DNA of 64,000 bases from Bog-756 sp963699105 (lineage in GTDB: Bacteria; Actinomycetota; Acidimicrobiia; Acidimicrobiales; RAAP-2): the NCBI GenBank assembly GCA_963699105.1, contig CAVOTI010000001.1, positions 1,240,001 to 1,304,000 on the forward strand, read 5' to 3'. A model generated the notes under the pieces. It was not told the DNA's origin. It made no database searches and saw only the letters and a program-made list of their open reading frames with translations. This document shows, piece by piece, positions 62,911 to 64,000 of this stretch (its first letter is position 1; each line of letters starts with the position of its first letter). The position numbers were made by a program, and so were the translations under genes.

Positions 62911-64000
62911 TTACGCAAAGGGCTCCCCGTCCGGCAACCACGGGAGCTCGACGGTCCGGGTGGTCTCGACCGACTCGAGCAGGGTCGGTCGTGGGAGACC
63001 AGCAGCAGCGTGCCCCGAAATCCCTGCGAGGGCCGACTCCAGCTGTTCGATGGCCGGGAGGTCGAGGTGGTTGGTGGGCTCGTCCAACACCAGGAAGTTG
63101 ACCCCCAGAGCCTGGAACACGGCCAGCTCGGCCCGGGTCCGTTCGCCCGGCGACAACGTGTCGGCGGTCCGGACCACATGGTCGGCGTCCAGGCCGAACT
63201 TGGCCAGCAACGACCTGGCCTCGGCCTGGACGAGACCGGTCCGGTCCATGACCGTGCGCACCAGATCGTGGCCGCCCCCCATGACCCGGCGGTTCTGGCC
63301 GAGCGTCCCCACCACCACGCTCGGGCCCATCCACCGATCACCGGCGACCAGGGGCACCTGGCCCAGAATGGCGCCGACCAGCGAGGACTTTCCCGTCCCG
63401 TTGGCTCCGGTCAGAGCCAACCTGTCTCCCCAGTCGATCTCCAGATCGACCGGTCCCATCCGGAACGTCCGGCGCTCAATGACCGCCCCGGACAGGCGCA
63501 CGACGACGTTGCCGGAGCGCGGTGCCTGTTCGATGGAGTACCGGAGGTCCCATCCCTCCCACGGCTTCTCAACCGGGTCGAGGGCGGCCAGGGCCCGCTC
63601 GGTCTGTCGGGCCTTGGCCGCCAGCTTTTCAGTCCGATTGATCCGGAAATCGCGTTGCGCCTTGTCGTTGTCGCGTGGATGTTTCGCCTCTCGCCGCACG
63701 CCGGTGGTGGCCCACTGACGTTGCTGTCCGGCCCGTCCCTCGAGCTGGTCCCGCTGACGGTCGTAGCGTGCGTAGGCCTCGGCGGCATGCCGCCGGGCGT
63801 TGGCTCGTTCGGTCTGGTAGCCGCTCCACCCGCCCCCGTACTGGCGGGCCGACCGGTCGTGGGCGTCGAGCTCGACCACGCTGGTCACCGTCCGGTCGAG
63901 GAAGTGGCGATCGTGGGACACGATGACGACGCCGCCCGTCCGAGTCGTCACCCAGGCCTCGAGACGGTTCAGCCCGTCGAAGTCGAGGTCGTTGGTGGGC
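62911..64000 (-). CDS. ABC-F family ATPase, partial (cut by window edge)
   Basis: The minus-strand frame is open to the right edge and begins within the first ATPase domain (a D-L-D acidic segment at the edge and GGVVIVSHDRHFLDRTVTSV). The linker is rich in Arg/Gln (YARYDRQRDQLEGRAGQQRQ). The second domain shows LALTGANGTGKSSLVGAILG (Walker A), TLSPGERTRAELAVFQALGV (ABC signature) and FLVLDEPTNHLDLPAIEQLE (Walker B). Near 63010 a one-base slip alters the last strand before LLESVETTRTVELPWLPDGE. ABC-F proteins act on ribosomes, some giving antibiotic resistance. It has no transmembrane domain. Confidence 0.85.
   Translation of the reverse strand, partial: PTNDLDFDGLNRLEAWVTTRTGGVVIVSHDRHFLDRTVTSVVELDAHDRSARQYGGGWSGYQTERANARRHAAEAYARYDRQRDQLEGRAGQQRQWATTGVRREAKHPRDNDKAQRDFRINRTEKLAAKARQTERALAALDPVEKPWEGWDLRYSIEQAPRSGNVVVRLSGAVIERRTFRMGPVDLEIDWGDRLALTGANGTGKSSLVGAILGQVPLVAGDRWMGPSVVVGTLGQNRRVMGGGHDLVRTVMDRTGLVQAEARSLLAKFGLDADHVVRTADTLSPGERTRAELAVFQALGVNFLVLDEPTNHLDLPAIEQLESALAGISGHAAAGLPRPTLLESVETTRTVELPWLPDGEPFA

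Noticed and set aside
1..64000. CRISPR arrays and rRNA genes
   Set aside because: No regularly spaced short repeats and no rRNA-like stretches were seen.

Overview
The window looks like chromosomal DNA from a high-GC actinobacterium. An Acidimicrobiia-like lineage is my guess, based on gene content and codon style only. It carries GntR/FadR-, TetR- and HspR-type regulators, many FadD/FadE/crotonase paralogues, a Rieske oxygenase, a P450 and tRNAs without an encoded CCA. It reads like a metagenome-derived contig. About twenty genes are interrupted by one or more single-base frameshifts, most densely at 34-37 kb and 55-62 kb. Where the fragments reassemble cleanly across frames I describe one gene and state the break; indel errors in assembly are the simplest explanation for most of them.

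Layout. 0-14 kb is ordinary chromosome with scattered genes: two methyltransferases, two polytopic membrane proteins, a GtrA-like protein, a YdeI-like protein, a secreted Ig-like protein, a MerR/HspR-Hsp20 divergent pair and a small membrane operon. Two diverged copies of a roughly 210-nt, strongly foldable sequence precede a 59-residue zinc-ribbon gene and the secreted protein.

14.3-54.4 kb is delimited by direct copies of the 3' 42 nt of tRNA-Glu(CUC). The intact tRNA gene is at 54398-54470 (minus) and 3' fragments lie at 14287, 51809 and 53554, the pattern left by tyrosine-integrase elements that target a tRNA gene. A decayed integrase C-terminus is at 17.85-18.09 kb. The two small right-hand intervals each begin with the same header (tRNA fragment, about 120 bp, then a paired TGTTGGGT repeat) and each carries a toxin-antitoxin pair: a DUF433-like antitoxin with a DUF5615-like toxin, and HigBA.

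20.0-51.7 kb is a catabolic cluster. It holds a hotdog thioesterase, four FadD-type acyl-CoA ligases, six crotonase-fold genes (one a remnant), three acyl-CoA dehydrogenase genes (two as an overlapping pair), a KshA-like Rieske oxygenase, a P450, two SDRs, two amidohydrolases, a cupin, an isochorismatase-like hydrolase, an acyl-CoA carboxylase beta subunit, a DUF35/thiolase pair, an APH-type kinase, a solute-binding lipoprotein and a GntR/FCD regulator. Together they suggest uptake, CoA activation, oxygenation and beta-oxidation-like breakdown of a cyclic or branched substrate (steroid, terpenoid or alicyclic acid); the substrate is inference. A short motif with core T(C/T)TAGA followed by TGTTTCC-like bases occurs in eleven promoter regions of this cluster. 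I propose it as the operator of a local regulon.

54.5-64 kb returns to chromosome: tRNA-Gln(CUG), a phosphonate-catabolism-like pair (FAD oxidoreductase and phosphonatase-like HAD hydrolase) convergent with a phosphonate-monoester-hydrolase/sulfatase-like gene, then a YdcF-like protein, gltX, a ferredoxin, a phosphoesterase, a DUF1275 membrane protein and an ABC-F ATPase cut by the window edge.
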